Source: Mycobacterium paraseoulense
Lineage (GTDB): Bacteria; Actinomycetota; Actinomycetes; Mycobacteriales; Mycobacteriaceae
Direction of reading: 5' to 3'
Assembly (NCBI RefSeq): GCF_010731655.1
Contig: NZ_AP022619.1
Location: 992,001 to 1,056,000 of the forward strand
DNA length: 64,000 bases
How positions within the stretch are numbered: the first letter of the stretch is position 1; the number at the start of each line of letters is the position of its first letter. The translations under genes were made by a program, and so were the position numbers. The notes beneath the pieces are model-generated. The model worked only from the letters and a program-made list of their open reading frames with translations. It did not search any database and had not been told where the DNA came from. Shown here piece after piece: positions 16,915 to 25,527 of this stretch.

Positions 16915-17760
16915 ATGTCAAGCCCCGATCACACGATCACCCATGTCTCCGATACCGCCCGGTGGACCGCGCTGCACCGGGCAACCGAATCGGCCCGGCC
17001 CGATGCTCTGTTCAACGACCCGCTCGCAGAACGCCTGGCCGGCGAACACGGCCGCGAGATCGTCGCGGCCGTCCCGCGGTCGACGCGCAACGGCTGGTGG
17101 CTCGTCGCGCGGACCAAAATCATCGACGACACCATCGCGGAAGCGATCGCAGGCGGCTGCGACCGGGTGCTGAATCTTGCCGCCGGTCTGGACACCCGGC
17201 CCTATCGGCTGGCGCTGCCGGCCGATCTGACCTGGGTGGAGGCGGATCTGCCGAAGTTGCTCGCCGAGAAGACGCAGCTGCTCGCCGACGAGGTGCCGCG
17301 GTGCCGGCTGACCCGCATCGCCGTCGATCTGGCCGACCCCGCGGCCCGCGGCGCGTTCCTCGACGAGGCGCTGCGCGGCGCCACCAATGCGCTGGTGCTG
17401 ACCGAGGGCCTGTTGATGTATCTGGAGGAAACGGACGTCGAGTCGCTGTCAGCGGCGCTCACGCGGCCCGAAATCTCGTGGTGGATGCTCGACTTCGCCG
17501 GGCCCGGCCTGAAGAAGATGATGAACAAGAAAATGGCCGGCATGTTGCAAAACGCACCGTTTAAGTTCGCGCCCGAAAACGGGTTGGCATATTTCGAAGG
17601 CCTGGGCTGGCGCACCGTCCACGTGGAGGCGCTGTATATGGCCGCCCACCGGTTTCACCGCCTGCCGTTGTGGATGCGCCCGCTGGCCTGGCTACCCCAG
17701 CCGGATCCGCGTCACCCGGGCGGAAGGGCGTGGAGCGCGGTGACCCTCCTCACCCGTTGA
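16915..17760 (+). CDS. SAM-dependent methyltransferase, LCM/TcmP type
   Basis: A 281-residue LCM-family methyltransferase. Landmarks: VSDTARWTALHRATESARPDALFNDPLAERL (given here only as a family start region, residues 8-38), the SAM loop VLNLAAGLDTRPYRL, WVEADLP and the late motif VLTEGLLMYLEETDV. Similar enzymes methylate small molecules in mycobacteria with mostly unknown substrates. It differs enough from the gene at 14307 not to be a recent duplicate. Confidence 0.83.
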   Translation: MSSPDHTITHVSDTARWTALHRATESARPDALFNDPLAERLAGEHGREIVAAVPRSTRNGWWLVARTKIIDDTIAEAIAGGCDRVLNLAAGLDTRPYRLALPADLTWVEADLPKLLAEKTQLLADEVPRCRLTRIAVDLADPAARGAFLDEALRGATNALVLTEGLLMYLEETDVESLSAALTRPEISWWMLDFAGPGLKKMMNKKMAGMLQNAPFKFAPENGLAYFEGLGWRTVHVEALYMAAHRFHRLPLWMRPLAWLPQPDPRHPGGRAWSAVTLLTR

Positions 17761-17921
17761 GCCGCGCATCAGTAGCCCGATTAGTAGCGCGCACAACAGA
17801 TTACATCGGCGTTCAGCCGACATGGTGCGCCAAAATGTTAATGCGGCGGGTCCGGCATCTTACGGTCGCCCGACGATTCGGGGATCTGGCTATTTGCGCT
17901 GCGGAAGCGCGGTGCCGGTCT

Positions 17922-17927
17922 TAATAT
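17922..17927 (+). promoter_or_regulatory. Predicted -10 element, leaderless start
   Basis: TAATAT, then exactly six bases, then ATG 17934, with no Shine-Dalgarno in front. The 173-bp gap before it is otherwise featureless. Confidence 0.55.
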
Positions 17928-17933
17928 CGCCGC

Positions 17934-18797
17934 ATGCGCATCACGGTCAAATTCGACCAGGGTTTCAAATATCCCGAACTCGAGCAGTTGTGGCGCCTCG
18001 CCGATCGTCTTGGTTTCGAAGCGGTGTGGGATTACGACCATTTTTACGGGCCGATGGAACACACCGACCCGACCTTTGAGGGCTGGACCACGCTCGCCGC
18101 CATGGCGGTGGTGACTCGACAGGCGCGCATCGGCTGCCTGGTAGCCGGCGTGACGTACCGGAACCCGGCGATCCTCGCCAAGATGGCGGTCACCGTCGAC
18201 CACGTTTCCGGCGGGCGGCTCGACTTCGGGATCGGGGCCGGTTGGCATGAGGACGAGCATCGCGGCTATGGGATCGAGTTTCCCAGCCCCGGCACCCGCG
18301 TCGCGATGGTTGACGAGGCGCTGACCGTGATCCGTCGGCTCTGGACCGAGGAATCGGTGACCTTCGCCGGCAGGTTTTTCACCCTCCAAGACGCGCTGTG
18401 CGAACCCAAGCCGCTGCAGAGGCCACACCCACCGATCATGATCGGCGGCACCGAGCCGAAGATGTTGAGCGTCGTCGCGCGCCACGCCGACATGTGGAAC
18501 ATGCCCGGGCACGAGGGGCCCCAGAGGTGGGCGGAAATCAACGGCAGGCTTTCCGACGCGTGCTCCGTCGTGGGCCGGGACCCGAGCGAGATCGAGCGTT
18601 CCGCGCAGGTGTCACTGCATCCGGCCGAACCGGGCCAGGTGGATGAACAGCTGGCGTTGTTACCCGAATTCGAGCGACTCGGCTGCCAGCACATGGTGCT
18701 GGCCTTCCGCGAGGCGCCGACGGCGGGTCTCCTCGAACGCTGCCGGGCGCTGGACTACCAGACCCGTATCCAGTCGACGAGCATGTTAGCGGGGTAG
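17934..18797 (+). CDS. LLM-class (F420-type) flavin oxidoreductase
   Basis: A 287-residue luciferase-like TIM barrel. Family marks include FEAVWDYDHFYGP near residue 28, the loop GCLVAGVTYRNPAILAKMAVT, VDHVSGGRLDFGIGAGWHE and PIMIGGTEPKML. The actinobacterial branch uses coenzyme F420, which fits a mycobacterium, but cofactor and substrate are not proven by sequence. The last 43 bases overlap the convergent GH16 gene. Confidence 0.82.
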   Translation: MRITVKFDQGFKYPELEQLWRLADRLGFEAVWDYDHFYGPMEHTDPTFEGWTTLAAMAVVTRQARIGCLVAGVTYRNPAILAKMAVTVDHVSGGRLDFGIGAGWHEDEHRGYGIEFPSPGTRVAMVDEALTVIRRLWTEESVTFAGRFFTLQDALCEPKPLQRPHPPIMIGGTEPKMLSVVARHADMWNMPGHEGPQRWAEINGRLSDACSVVGRDPSEIERSAQVSLHPAEPGQVDEQLALLPEFERLGCQHMVLAFREAPTAGLLERCRALDYQTRIQSTSMLAG

Positions 18798-19585
18798 GTG
18801 CCCGGCCCGGGATCACCGCCGCCCGAACCGGCCACCGCCAGGTTGAACACCGGATAAACGGTGTAGCCCGGCGCATTGAACGGCCAATCAGGCAGCGAGC
18901 TCGCCGGTACATCGAAGTAGGGCTGGGCGCCGTCGGCGTAGTCCTTCCAGAACCGGATGCCGGCCTCGTCCCACTGGGTGCGCCAGGTGTGCCACCCGCC
19001 GTCCATCGCGATGTTGTGGGTCTTCCATTCGCCGCCGTTGGCTTTCGCGTGGACGGTGGTCGCCGAAGGCCAACTGCCGTTGCCGTACCACTCCATGACG
19101 TCGATCTCGCCCTGGTCGTCATTGCCGAGCCAGTAGGCCGGCCACGCGCCCGCGGTCAGGCAGTCGAGTTTGATACGGGCTTCCCAGGTATGGCCGACGC
19201 CGCCGCGCCAGAGGCTTTGCACCTTGCCGCTGTAGTAGGTGGGTCCATCCTTGGCGGCGCGCAGCACGAGGTTGGAGTTGCCGTCGAGGAAGACGTTGCG
19301 CCGGTCGTCGCGGTACTGCCCGATGTGCTCGGGCTGCTCCCAATACGTGGGGTCCTTGATCGTCTCGCGGGCCTTCGCCACCGTCCACTTCGAGGCGTCG
19401 GGGGCCGAGCCGGCGGGTCCGGTGAAGTCATCCTGGAAGATGTAGCTGCCGGTCTGGCCGCTGGGCGCGGCAGGAACGGGTGTGCGGTCTGCCGGCTGGG
19501 CCCGGGCTTGCGGCGCAGGCAGCGCGGCTGCCAGCACGCCGATCCCGGTCGTCAACATCAGGCGGCGGCGATCAATCTTGGCCAT
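18755..19585 (-). CDS. Secreted glycoside hydrolase family 16 (Rv0315-like beta-1,3-glucanase)
   Basis: A 276-residue exported enzyme. The N-terminus KIDRRRLMLTTGIGVLAAALP is a Tat-type signal. The GH16 domain has the catalytic motif GEIDVMEWYG with both glutamates, and matches the layout I recall for M. tuberculosis Rv0315 (GQYRDDRRNVFLDGNSNLVL, AGSGGGDPGPGTYP, MLVDWIRVW). GH16 enzymes hydrolyse beta-1,3 or mixed-linkage glucans. ATG 19585 is chosen; TTG 19591 would add two residues. Its 3' end overlaps the LLM gene by 43 bp, tail to tail. Confidence 0.87.
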   Translation of the reverse strand: MAKIDRRRLMLTTGIGVLAAALPAPQARAQPADRTPVPAAPSGQTGSYIFQDDFTGPAGSAPDASKWTVAKARETIKDPTYWEQPEHIGQYRDDRRNVFLDGNSNLVLRAAKDGPTYYSGKVQSLWRGGVGHTWEARIKLDCLTAGAWPAYWLGNDDQGEIDVMEWYGNGSWPSATTVHAKANGGEWKTHNIAMDGGWHTWRTQWDEAGIRFWKDYADGAQPYFDVPASSLPDWPFNAPGYTVYPVFNLAVAGSGGGDPGPGTYPANMLVDWIRVW

Positions 19586-19841
19586 ACGCAAGGGACCATA
19601 GCAGCCCCCGCCGTACGCAGCCGAAACCGAAATGTGTCGGTGGCCGCCGCTAACGTTTCGGATTGCCGACGGGCCTGCACGGACGGCGGCGCGACGGTGG
19701 TTGACGGATTAATGGAAATTCATGGCTAATTCTCAACTTCATGGATGGTTTGGTCTCAGGATCGGCCGGGCATTCTGAGATCACAAGCCGATAATCACTG
19801 GTCGTTTTAATAGCGGGTTGCGCTGAGAGGAGTTGACGATC

Positions 19842-20048
19842 GTGGCTGATACAACGGGAGCGACGGTTATTTTCCTTCAGTCCCATCCGTCATGGGCCGC
19901 GGCTCGGCGTCACGAGCGTGAACGCGGTGAGGCGATGCGCCGTCATCCCGCATTCCGCGCAGCCCGCAGCGCGGCGGTTCCCGGCGGCGAGGTCATACCG
20001 CTCATCCGCGACTTCAAGCTGTACTCGAGCACCAACACACCAGCCTGA
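19842..20048 (+). CDS. Small hypothetical protein
   Basis: A 68-residue ORF from GTG 19842 (TTG 19833 is an alternative), with GAGAGGA upstream. The sequence is basic and Arg/Ala-rich in the middle (HERERGEAMRRHPAFRAAR) and ends LIRDFKLYSSTNTPA. No family recognised. The ribosome site and the mixed composition favour a real small gene, but it could be chance. Confidence 0.4.
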   Translation: MADTTGATVIFLQSHPSWAAARRHERERGEAMRRHPAFRAARSAAVPGGEVIPLIRDFKLYSSTNTPA

Positions 20049-20155
20049 TCATTCCGCGCGAATTACCCGCAAAACTTGGCCTCTTGGTGATCCGGCTGCG
20101 CTAAGCCGGCGCGGAATCGTCTTCCGAATTGCGATCGGGCGTTTCCATCGATCCC

Positions 20156-20184
20156 GGCTTCTACTACCGTGGGTAGTAGAAGCC
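20156..20184. promoter_or_regulatory. 29-bp perfect inverted repeat, operator candidate
   Basis: Arms GGCTTCTACTACC at 20156-20168 and GGTAGTAGAAGCC at 20172-20184 pair completely around a 3-nt centre. It lies 14 nt before the ATG at 20199 of a broken membrane protein gene. The length and tight centre fit a dimeric repressor site (TetR/PadR/MarR-like); as RNA it would be a stable hairpin without a T-run. Confidence 0.6.
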
Positions 20185-20198
20185 TGATTGGGGACGCG

Positions 20199-20598
20199 AT
20201 GTCCGGCAACGCATTTTCGGGGGAGTGCACACCGCCCGCATCCCGCGGCGATGATCATTTTCGCCGCGGGATGTCGGCATCGCCGCCGTCGATCATGGTC
20301 GGTGGCACGATTCAGGGGATCATCGTGATACTCGCACCCGTACTCGTGTTGCGCGACCATCCGCGGGCTCCCTGGCGCGATCGCCGCCGGTTTCGCCGGC
20401 GCCGCGCTGTTCGGCTACGCGCACGTGTTCCCGACGTTCCTGCCAAGCTTGCAGGACAGCTTCACGTCTGGACCCCGGATCAACGGGACATGGTTCTTCT
20501 GGCTGACCGCCGTCGGCGAGATCGGCGCCGGCGTGGCGCTCGGCTACGTTGGTCTGCGCATGCGAGGACGGCTGGCCGTCGAACCCGTTGAAGCGTAA
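20199..20598 (+). pseudogene. Frameshifted small membrane protein gene
   Basis: From ATG 20199 (or 20271) one frame encodes a hydrophobic helix, GGTIQGIIVILAPVLVL, and then turns into Arg-rich nonsense. From about 20365 a second frame gives membrane-protein-like sequence to the TAA at 20596-20598: LPGAIAAGFAGAALFGY, VFPTFLPSLQDSFTSGP, GTWFFWLTAVGEIGAG and VALGYVGLRMRGR. The second frame has a stop at 20326, so a frameshift lies between about 20341 and 20367. Joined, the parts would form a 3-4 helix protein. A separate 10-bp hairpin (20242-20251 with 20261-20270) directly precedes ATG 20271. Confidence 0.5.
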
Positions 20599-20645
20599 GC
20601 GTATTCGCCCTCGCGCCGGTGGGCACCGCGCTCAGGCCGGACCGG

Positions 20646-21317
20646 TCAGAGCTTGCCGGCGACGAAGTCGGCGGCCTGGTTGGCCATCCCGGCATCGATG
20701 TAGGCACCGGCGAGGTGCTGCGGCCAGTTGGCTTTCCAGGTGTTCGGGTCGGCCGGGTTGCAGATGGGGTCGGCGCCGTGGCACAACTCGATGGTCCGGT
20801 CGTTGTAGATCGGGCTGAAGTTCGTGATCGGGCCGACCCACTGGCTGCCGTTGCCGAACAAGGCGACCGCCGCGATGTGCTGGTCGGCGCCCGGCGGCAA
20901 AGGACTGTCGAAGCCGAACGCACCGATGGGCGCGGCGAGCACCACGTCGGTCACCGCCGCGCCGAGCGAGTAGCCGCCCAGCACCAGTCGGGTACTGGGA
21001 CAATTGGTGATCATGTCCTGGACGTGGTGGCTCATGTCGTTGGCGCCCTGGGCGACCTCGGTGTCGGCGGGGTAGTTCACCGCATACACGCCGATGTTTT
21101 TATTGACCTTGGACCGCAGCGAACTGATGAACGCGTTGCCCAGCGCTCCCACGCCCGGCGATTCCATGCGGCCGCGGGCGAACACCACCTGCACCGGCGG
21201 GCAGTTCGCCGCGGCGGCATTGGGAATGGCGGACGGCGGCAGCACAGCGGGCAAGGCCAGCGCGGCCGCGGTCAGAACCGCCGCCAGGCCGACGTCACCG
21301 AGTCTGCGGACGAGCAC
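20646..21317 (-). CDS. cut2: Secreted cutinase, Cut2 (Rv2301)-like
   Basis: A 223-residue exported serine esterase. A hydrophobic signal segment is followed by CPPVQVVFARGR, the nucleophile motif GGYSLGAAV, the catalytic Asp in GADPICNPADP and the catalytic His in WPQHLAGAYIDAGM, with four conserved cysteines. The central part (FGNGSQWVGPITNFSP) is close to what I recall of M. tuberculosis Cut2. Mycobacterial cutinases hydrolyse esters or phospholipids at the cell surface. Start GTG 21317 is likely; upstream in-frame sequence to 21380 is possible but not signal-like. Confidence 0.85.
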   Translation of the reverse strand: MLVRRLGDVGLAAVLTAAALALPAVLPPSAIPNAAAANCPPVQVVFARGRMESPGVGALGNAFISSLRSKVNKNIGVYAVNYPADTEVAQGANDMSHHVQDMITNCPSTRLVLGGYSLGAAVTDVVLAAPIGAFGFDSPLPPGADQHIAAVALFGNGSQWVGPITNFSPIYNDRTIELCHGADPICNPADPNTWKANWPQHLAGAYIDAGMANQAADFVAGKL

Positions 21318-21406
21318 AGCACGATCGTAGAGCGATCGCGACACGACCGCTGGCCAATGTTGCCGGCCGGCGCAGACCACCCTGCCGGCGTGACGCCGGT
21401 GACCGA

Positions 21407-22081
<675 letters not shown>

Positions 22082-22087
22082 CTCAGG

Positions 22088-23164
22088 TCAGCGCCCGGGG
22101 CCGGCGGCGACGCATTCGCAGTCGAAGTCAGTCTGCAAGCCCATGGGCAATCCGTCAGCGCGGAAGATGCCGGCGCCCGCCGTGGTGTTCGACAGCGCGT
22201 CCGCGGCGAGGATCATCGCCGCCGCCGTCCACGTGGTGCGCTCCTCGGGCCACCTTTTCCCGTCCGCGAACACCACCCCCGTCCAGTAGGAGCCGTCCTG
22301 TTCACGCAGATGCTGCATCGCGCCGAACTGTTGATGGGCGGCCTGCCGCTGGCCGATGGCGTCCAGCGCCATCACCAATTCGCATGTCTCGGCGCCGGTT
22401 ACCCAGGGTCTGTCGACCACGCAGCGAATGCCGAGACCTCCGACCACGAAGTCGTCCCAGCGCTGCCTGATCCGCACGGTCGCCTGAGGCCCGCGCAGCG
22501 CGCTACCGAGGATGGGGTAGTACCAGTCCATCGAGTAGCGGTCCTTCTCGGTGAAGGCATCGGGGTGCACGGCTATCGCGTGCCCGAGGCGGCCCAGCGC
22601 CAGTTCCCACTCCGGCTGCGGCTCGCCCACCATGGCGGCGAGAGCCAGGGCGCACCGGATGCTGTGGAACACGCTCGCACAGCCGGTGAGTAGCGCTTCC
22701 TCTAACGGACCGGCTTCGCTTCGGGCCCAACAGATCTCGCCATAGCCAACCTGCAAGTCGATGACGAAGTCGATGGCCTTGCACACGACCGGCCACATCC
22801 GGGTGGCGAAGCGCCGGTCGCCGGTCACGAGCACGTGGTGCCAGACACCGGTGGCGATGTACGCACAGAAGTTACTGTCGCTGTTGACGTCTTCGACGAC
22901 CCCGGCGCGCAGCTGGATGGGCCAGGAGCCGTCGGGCCGCTGGGTGCGACGGCTCCAATCGAAGGCTGCGCGCGCCGGTTCCAGCAGCCCGGCGGCGGTG
23001 AGCGCCATCGCGCACTCCACGTGATCCCAGGGATCGGTGTGGCCGCCCTCGGACCAGGGGATGGCTCCTGATGACTCCTGGATGGCAGCGATTGACAGCG
23101 CGGTTTGGTGGCATTGCTCGGGGCTGAGGATGCCCGCGACCGATGGTGGGTTAGCCCGACGCAA
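22088..23164 (-). CDS. Alpha/alpha-toroid (prenyltransferase/terpene-cyclase-like) protein
   Basis: A 358-residue helical protein with QW-like repeats: TQRPDGSWPI near residue 75 and REQDGSYWTG near 287, and conserved Trp/Asp positions such as GGHTDPWDHVECAMAL. The pattern is that of the six-barrel alpha/alpha toroid seen in prenyltransferases, terpene cyclases and some glycan-processing enzymes. A squalene-cyclase DXDD motif is not seen, so calling it a prenyltransferase is only a fold label. The TTG start at 23164 overlaps the end of the methyltransferase gene by 14 bases. Third gene of the GT4 operon; its reaction is unknown. Confidence 0.65.
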   Translation of the reverse strand: MRRANPPSVAGILSPEQCHQTALSIAAIQESSGAIPWSEGGHTDPWDHVECAMALTAAGLLEPARAAFDWSRRTQRPDGSWPIQLRAGVVEDVNSDSNFCAYIATGVWHHVLVTGDRRFATRMWPVVCKAIDFVIDLQVGYGEICWARSEAGPLEEALLTGCASVFHSIRCALALAAMVGEPQPEWELALGRLGHAIAVHPDAFTEKDRYSMDWYYPILGSALRGPQATVRIRQRWDDFVVGGLGIRCVVDRPWVTGAETCELVMALDAIGQRQAAHQQFGAMQHLREQDGSYWTGVVFADGKRWPEERTTWTAAAMILAADALSNTTAGAGIFRADGLPMGLQTDFDCECVAAGPGR

Positions 23165-23909
23165 CTGAATATCCCACCGTTGCGGGGCTTTCCGCCTCCG
23201 GCTGTTTGACGAAATACATCGCGACGCTCTTGCCCACCAGCGGATTGAGCAGCGATTCCGCCAGCTGCGTTATCTTCGGTCGCTGCATCAGGTCCCACAC
23301 CAGGAGTTTGTGGTATGCCGACACGGCACGGTGATCCGGGTTAGATACGCCCACAGCGCATTTCAGCCACCAGAAGGGGGAATGCAACGCGTGCGCGTGG
23401 TGGGCGTGCGTAAATTGCATTCCGCCATCGAGGATCTTGGCGCGCAATTGGCTGGCACGGTAGATGCGTACGTGGCCACCCTCATTGCTGTGGTATTCGT
23501 CCGACAGTAGCCAGCACACCCGTTCGGGAAGCCAGCGTGGCACGCTGACCGCCAGGGTGCCGCCGACCTTGAGCACCCTGATCAGTTCGGCGATGGCGGC
23601 GTCGTCGTGCGGTATGTGCTCCAGGATTTCGGACGCGATCACGCAGTCGAACGTCTCATCGGCGTACGGCAATTTCAGCGCATCGCCGAGCACCACCTTT
23701 GCCGACGCACCCGCGGGCGCCTCACCGCCGTCGGCCATCGCGCGCAGAATGGTGTCCACCGAACGCAATTCGTCCGCATCGCGGTCGAATGCGATCACGT
23801 CGGCACCGCGCCGATACGCTTCGAATGCGTGCCGGCCGGCCCCACACCCGACGTCGATGACCTTGGCGGCCGGACCGACCGGTAGCCGGTCGAAATCGAC
23901 CGTCAGCAT
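23151..23909 (-). CDS. Class I SAM-dependent methyltransferase
   Basis: A 252-residue methyltransferase with motif I VIDVGCGAGRHAFEAYRRGA, the acidic AFDRDADEL, ALKLPYADETFDCVIASEILEHIP and GGTLAVSVPRWLPE. The C-terminal part (about 150-230) is an extra helical region probably involved in substrate choice. Its ATG overlaps the stop of the upstream glycosyltransferase by 7 bases, and its end overlaps the toroid gene by 14, so the three are almost certainly translated as one operon. The likely acceptor is the product of the glycosyltransferase. Confidence 0.82.
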   Translation of the reverse strand: MLTVDFDRLPVGPAAKVIDVGCGAGRHAFEAYRRGADVIAFDRDADELRSVDTILRAMADGGEAPAGASAKVVLGDALKLPYADETFDCVIASEILEHIPHDDAAIAELIRVLKVGGTLAVSVPRWLPERVCWLLSDEYHSNEGGHVRIYRASQLRAKILDGGMQFTHAHHAHALHSPFWWLKCAVGVSNPDHRAVSAYHKLLVWDLMQRPKITQLAESLLNPLVGKSVAMYFVKQPEAESPATVGYSVASG

Positions 23910-25168
23910 TGGGCTTCGCCTTCAGAGCCGGCCGAGGCGGCGTTGCGTGCGATCGCCCGCTCATAGATCCGCACGGTCTGAGCGGCCACGGCTTCCCAGC
24001 TGAACACGTTGACCGCGCGGGTTCTTCCCGCCCTGCCCAGATTCCGTCGCTTCTCCGGCGAGTCCAGCAGGTCGCCAAGCGCGCGGGTAAGCGCGTCGAC
24101 GTCGGCGGGCGGTACCAGCTCTGCGCACGAGCCGTCCGTCCCGAGGACTTCGGGAAGCGCACCCACCCGGCTGGCCACGATGGGCGTGCCGCTGGCCATG
24201 GCCTCCACAGCCGGCAGCGAAAACCCTTCGTAGAGCGAGGGAATGCAGGCGACCTCGGCCGACGCGAACAACGCGGCCAATTCGGCGTCGGAAAGTCCGC
24301 TGGTGATGTGGACGATGTCGGAGATTCCGAGCTCGGCGATGAGCTTGTGGGTCGGGCCGTTGGGTTCCACCTTCGCCACGAGCCGCAGCTCGAGATCCCT
24401 GCTTGTGCGAAGTCGCGCGACCGCCTGCAGCAGGGTGCGCACGCCCTTGAGCGGGGTATCCGCGCTGGCGATCGCGATGACACGCCCGGGATGCCGGGGC
24501 CGCGACCCCGGCTTGAACAGCTCGGTCTTCACGCCCAGCGGCACCACGTGCAGCTGCTCCGGAGAAACACCGAAGTCGCTCACGATATCGGCGGCCGACG
24601 ACGACGAAACCGTCAGCAGGTCCGGGATCTGGCGCGCCACCTGCTGCTGCATCGCCAGGAACCCATACCAGCGTTGCACCAAAGGTTTTCGCCACCACCG
24701 CGCGGCGGCCAGATCGAGCACGCGGTCGCGAGTGATGGGATGATGCACGGTCGCCACCACCGGCAGCCCGGCGCCGGCAATCCGGAGCAGGCCGGTGCCC
24801 AGGCTCTGGTTGTCGTGCACGACGTCGAAATCGGCCGCCCGGCCCGCCAAGAGGCGGGCGGCCCGCATGGTGAACGTCCGCGGCTCCGGAAAGCCCGCGG
24901 TCCAGGTGGTGAGCAGTTCGAGCAGATCGATGGAATCGCGGATCTCGCTGGGCCGCGGCACGCGGAAGGGGTCGGGTTCGCGGTAGAGATCGAGGCTTGG
25001 CACTTTGGTCAGCCGCACCCTCGGGTCGAGCAGGTCGGGATAGGGCTGGCCCGAGAACACCTCTACGTCATGACCGAGTTCCGCCAGTCCGTGGCTGAGA
25101 TGGCGCACGTAGACGCCCTGTCCGCCGCAATGGGTCTTACTACGGTAGGACAGCAGGGCAATTCGCAT
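23903..25168 (-). CDS. GT4-family glycosyltransferase
   Basis: A 421-residue GT-B retaining glycosyltransferase. The N-domain starts MRIALLSYRSKTHCGGQGVYV; the C-domain has ADTPLKGVRTLLQAV, the sugar-nucleotide motif SLYEGFSLPAVEAMASGTP (ExxxxxxxE) and VGALPEV. GT4 enzymes transfer sugars such as mannose or glucose from NDP- or GDP-donors to lipids, glycans or small molecules. ATG 25168 is chosen since family homology begins there. First gene of the operon with a methyltransferase and a toroid protein; no transporter, polymerase or further transferase accompanies it. Confidence 0.85.
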   Translation of the reverse strand: MRIALLSYRSKTHCGGQGVYVRHLSHGLAELGHDVEVFSGQPYPDLLDPRVRLTKVPSLDLYREPDPFRVPRPSEIRDSIDLLELLTTWTAGFPEPRTFTMRAARLLAGRAADFDVVHDNQSLGTGLLRIAGAGLPVVATVHHPITRDRVLDLAAARWWRKPLVQRWYGFLAMQQQVARQIPDLLTVSSSSAADIVSDFGVSPEQLHVVPLGVKTELFKPGSRPRHPGRVIAIASADTPLKGVRTLLQAVARLRTSRDLELRLVAKVEPNGPTHKLIAELGISDIVHITSGLSDAELAALFASAEVACIPSLYEGFSLPAVEAMASGTPIVASRVGALPEVLGTDGSCAELVPPADVDALTRALGDLLDSPEKRRNLGRAGRTRAVNVFSWEAVAAQTVRIYERAIARNAASAGSEGEAQC

Positions 25169-25527
25169 ACTCAACTCTTCTGTGCTGGTGAATGACCGCG
25201 GAAAAGCGCCGAATCCATCGCGGTCAACGGGCTCCCGAACTCCGTGACAGCAAACTGGACATGTGTCCAGACTATAGTTCGACCACCTAATCGAGCGCAA
25301 CGAGCCCCGACGCCACCGGTTCCCGGGTAAGCGGTCTCACGGAAATCCGGCACGCAAAGATCATGCCACCCGGCGCCGAATGGGTTCGAACCGTTCAGCC
25401 CCGTCCCGCGTCGAACGGGGTATCAGCACCTATAGCCGGCTCCGGATGGGCACCCGCCGCCCGCGCCCCACAGCCCGGTTCGTGGCGGCCGAGCACCGCT
25501 TCTTCGCAGTTTGTTAGCATCACGCCC
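25169..25527. other. 359-bp divergent intergenic region with a palindrome
   Basis: The region separates the GT4 operon (minus) from the DUF1906 gene (plus). At 25255-25270 the arms CTGGACA and TGTCCAG flank a 2-nt centre. On the minus strand it is directly followed upstream by ACTATAG, a possible -10, so a regulator bound here could control the GT4 operon. The remainder is GC-rich with no convincing ORF; an in-frame extension of the plus-strand gene to 25363 lacks protein character. Confidence 0.4.
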
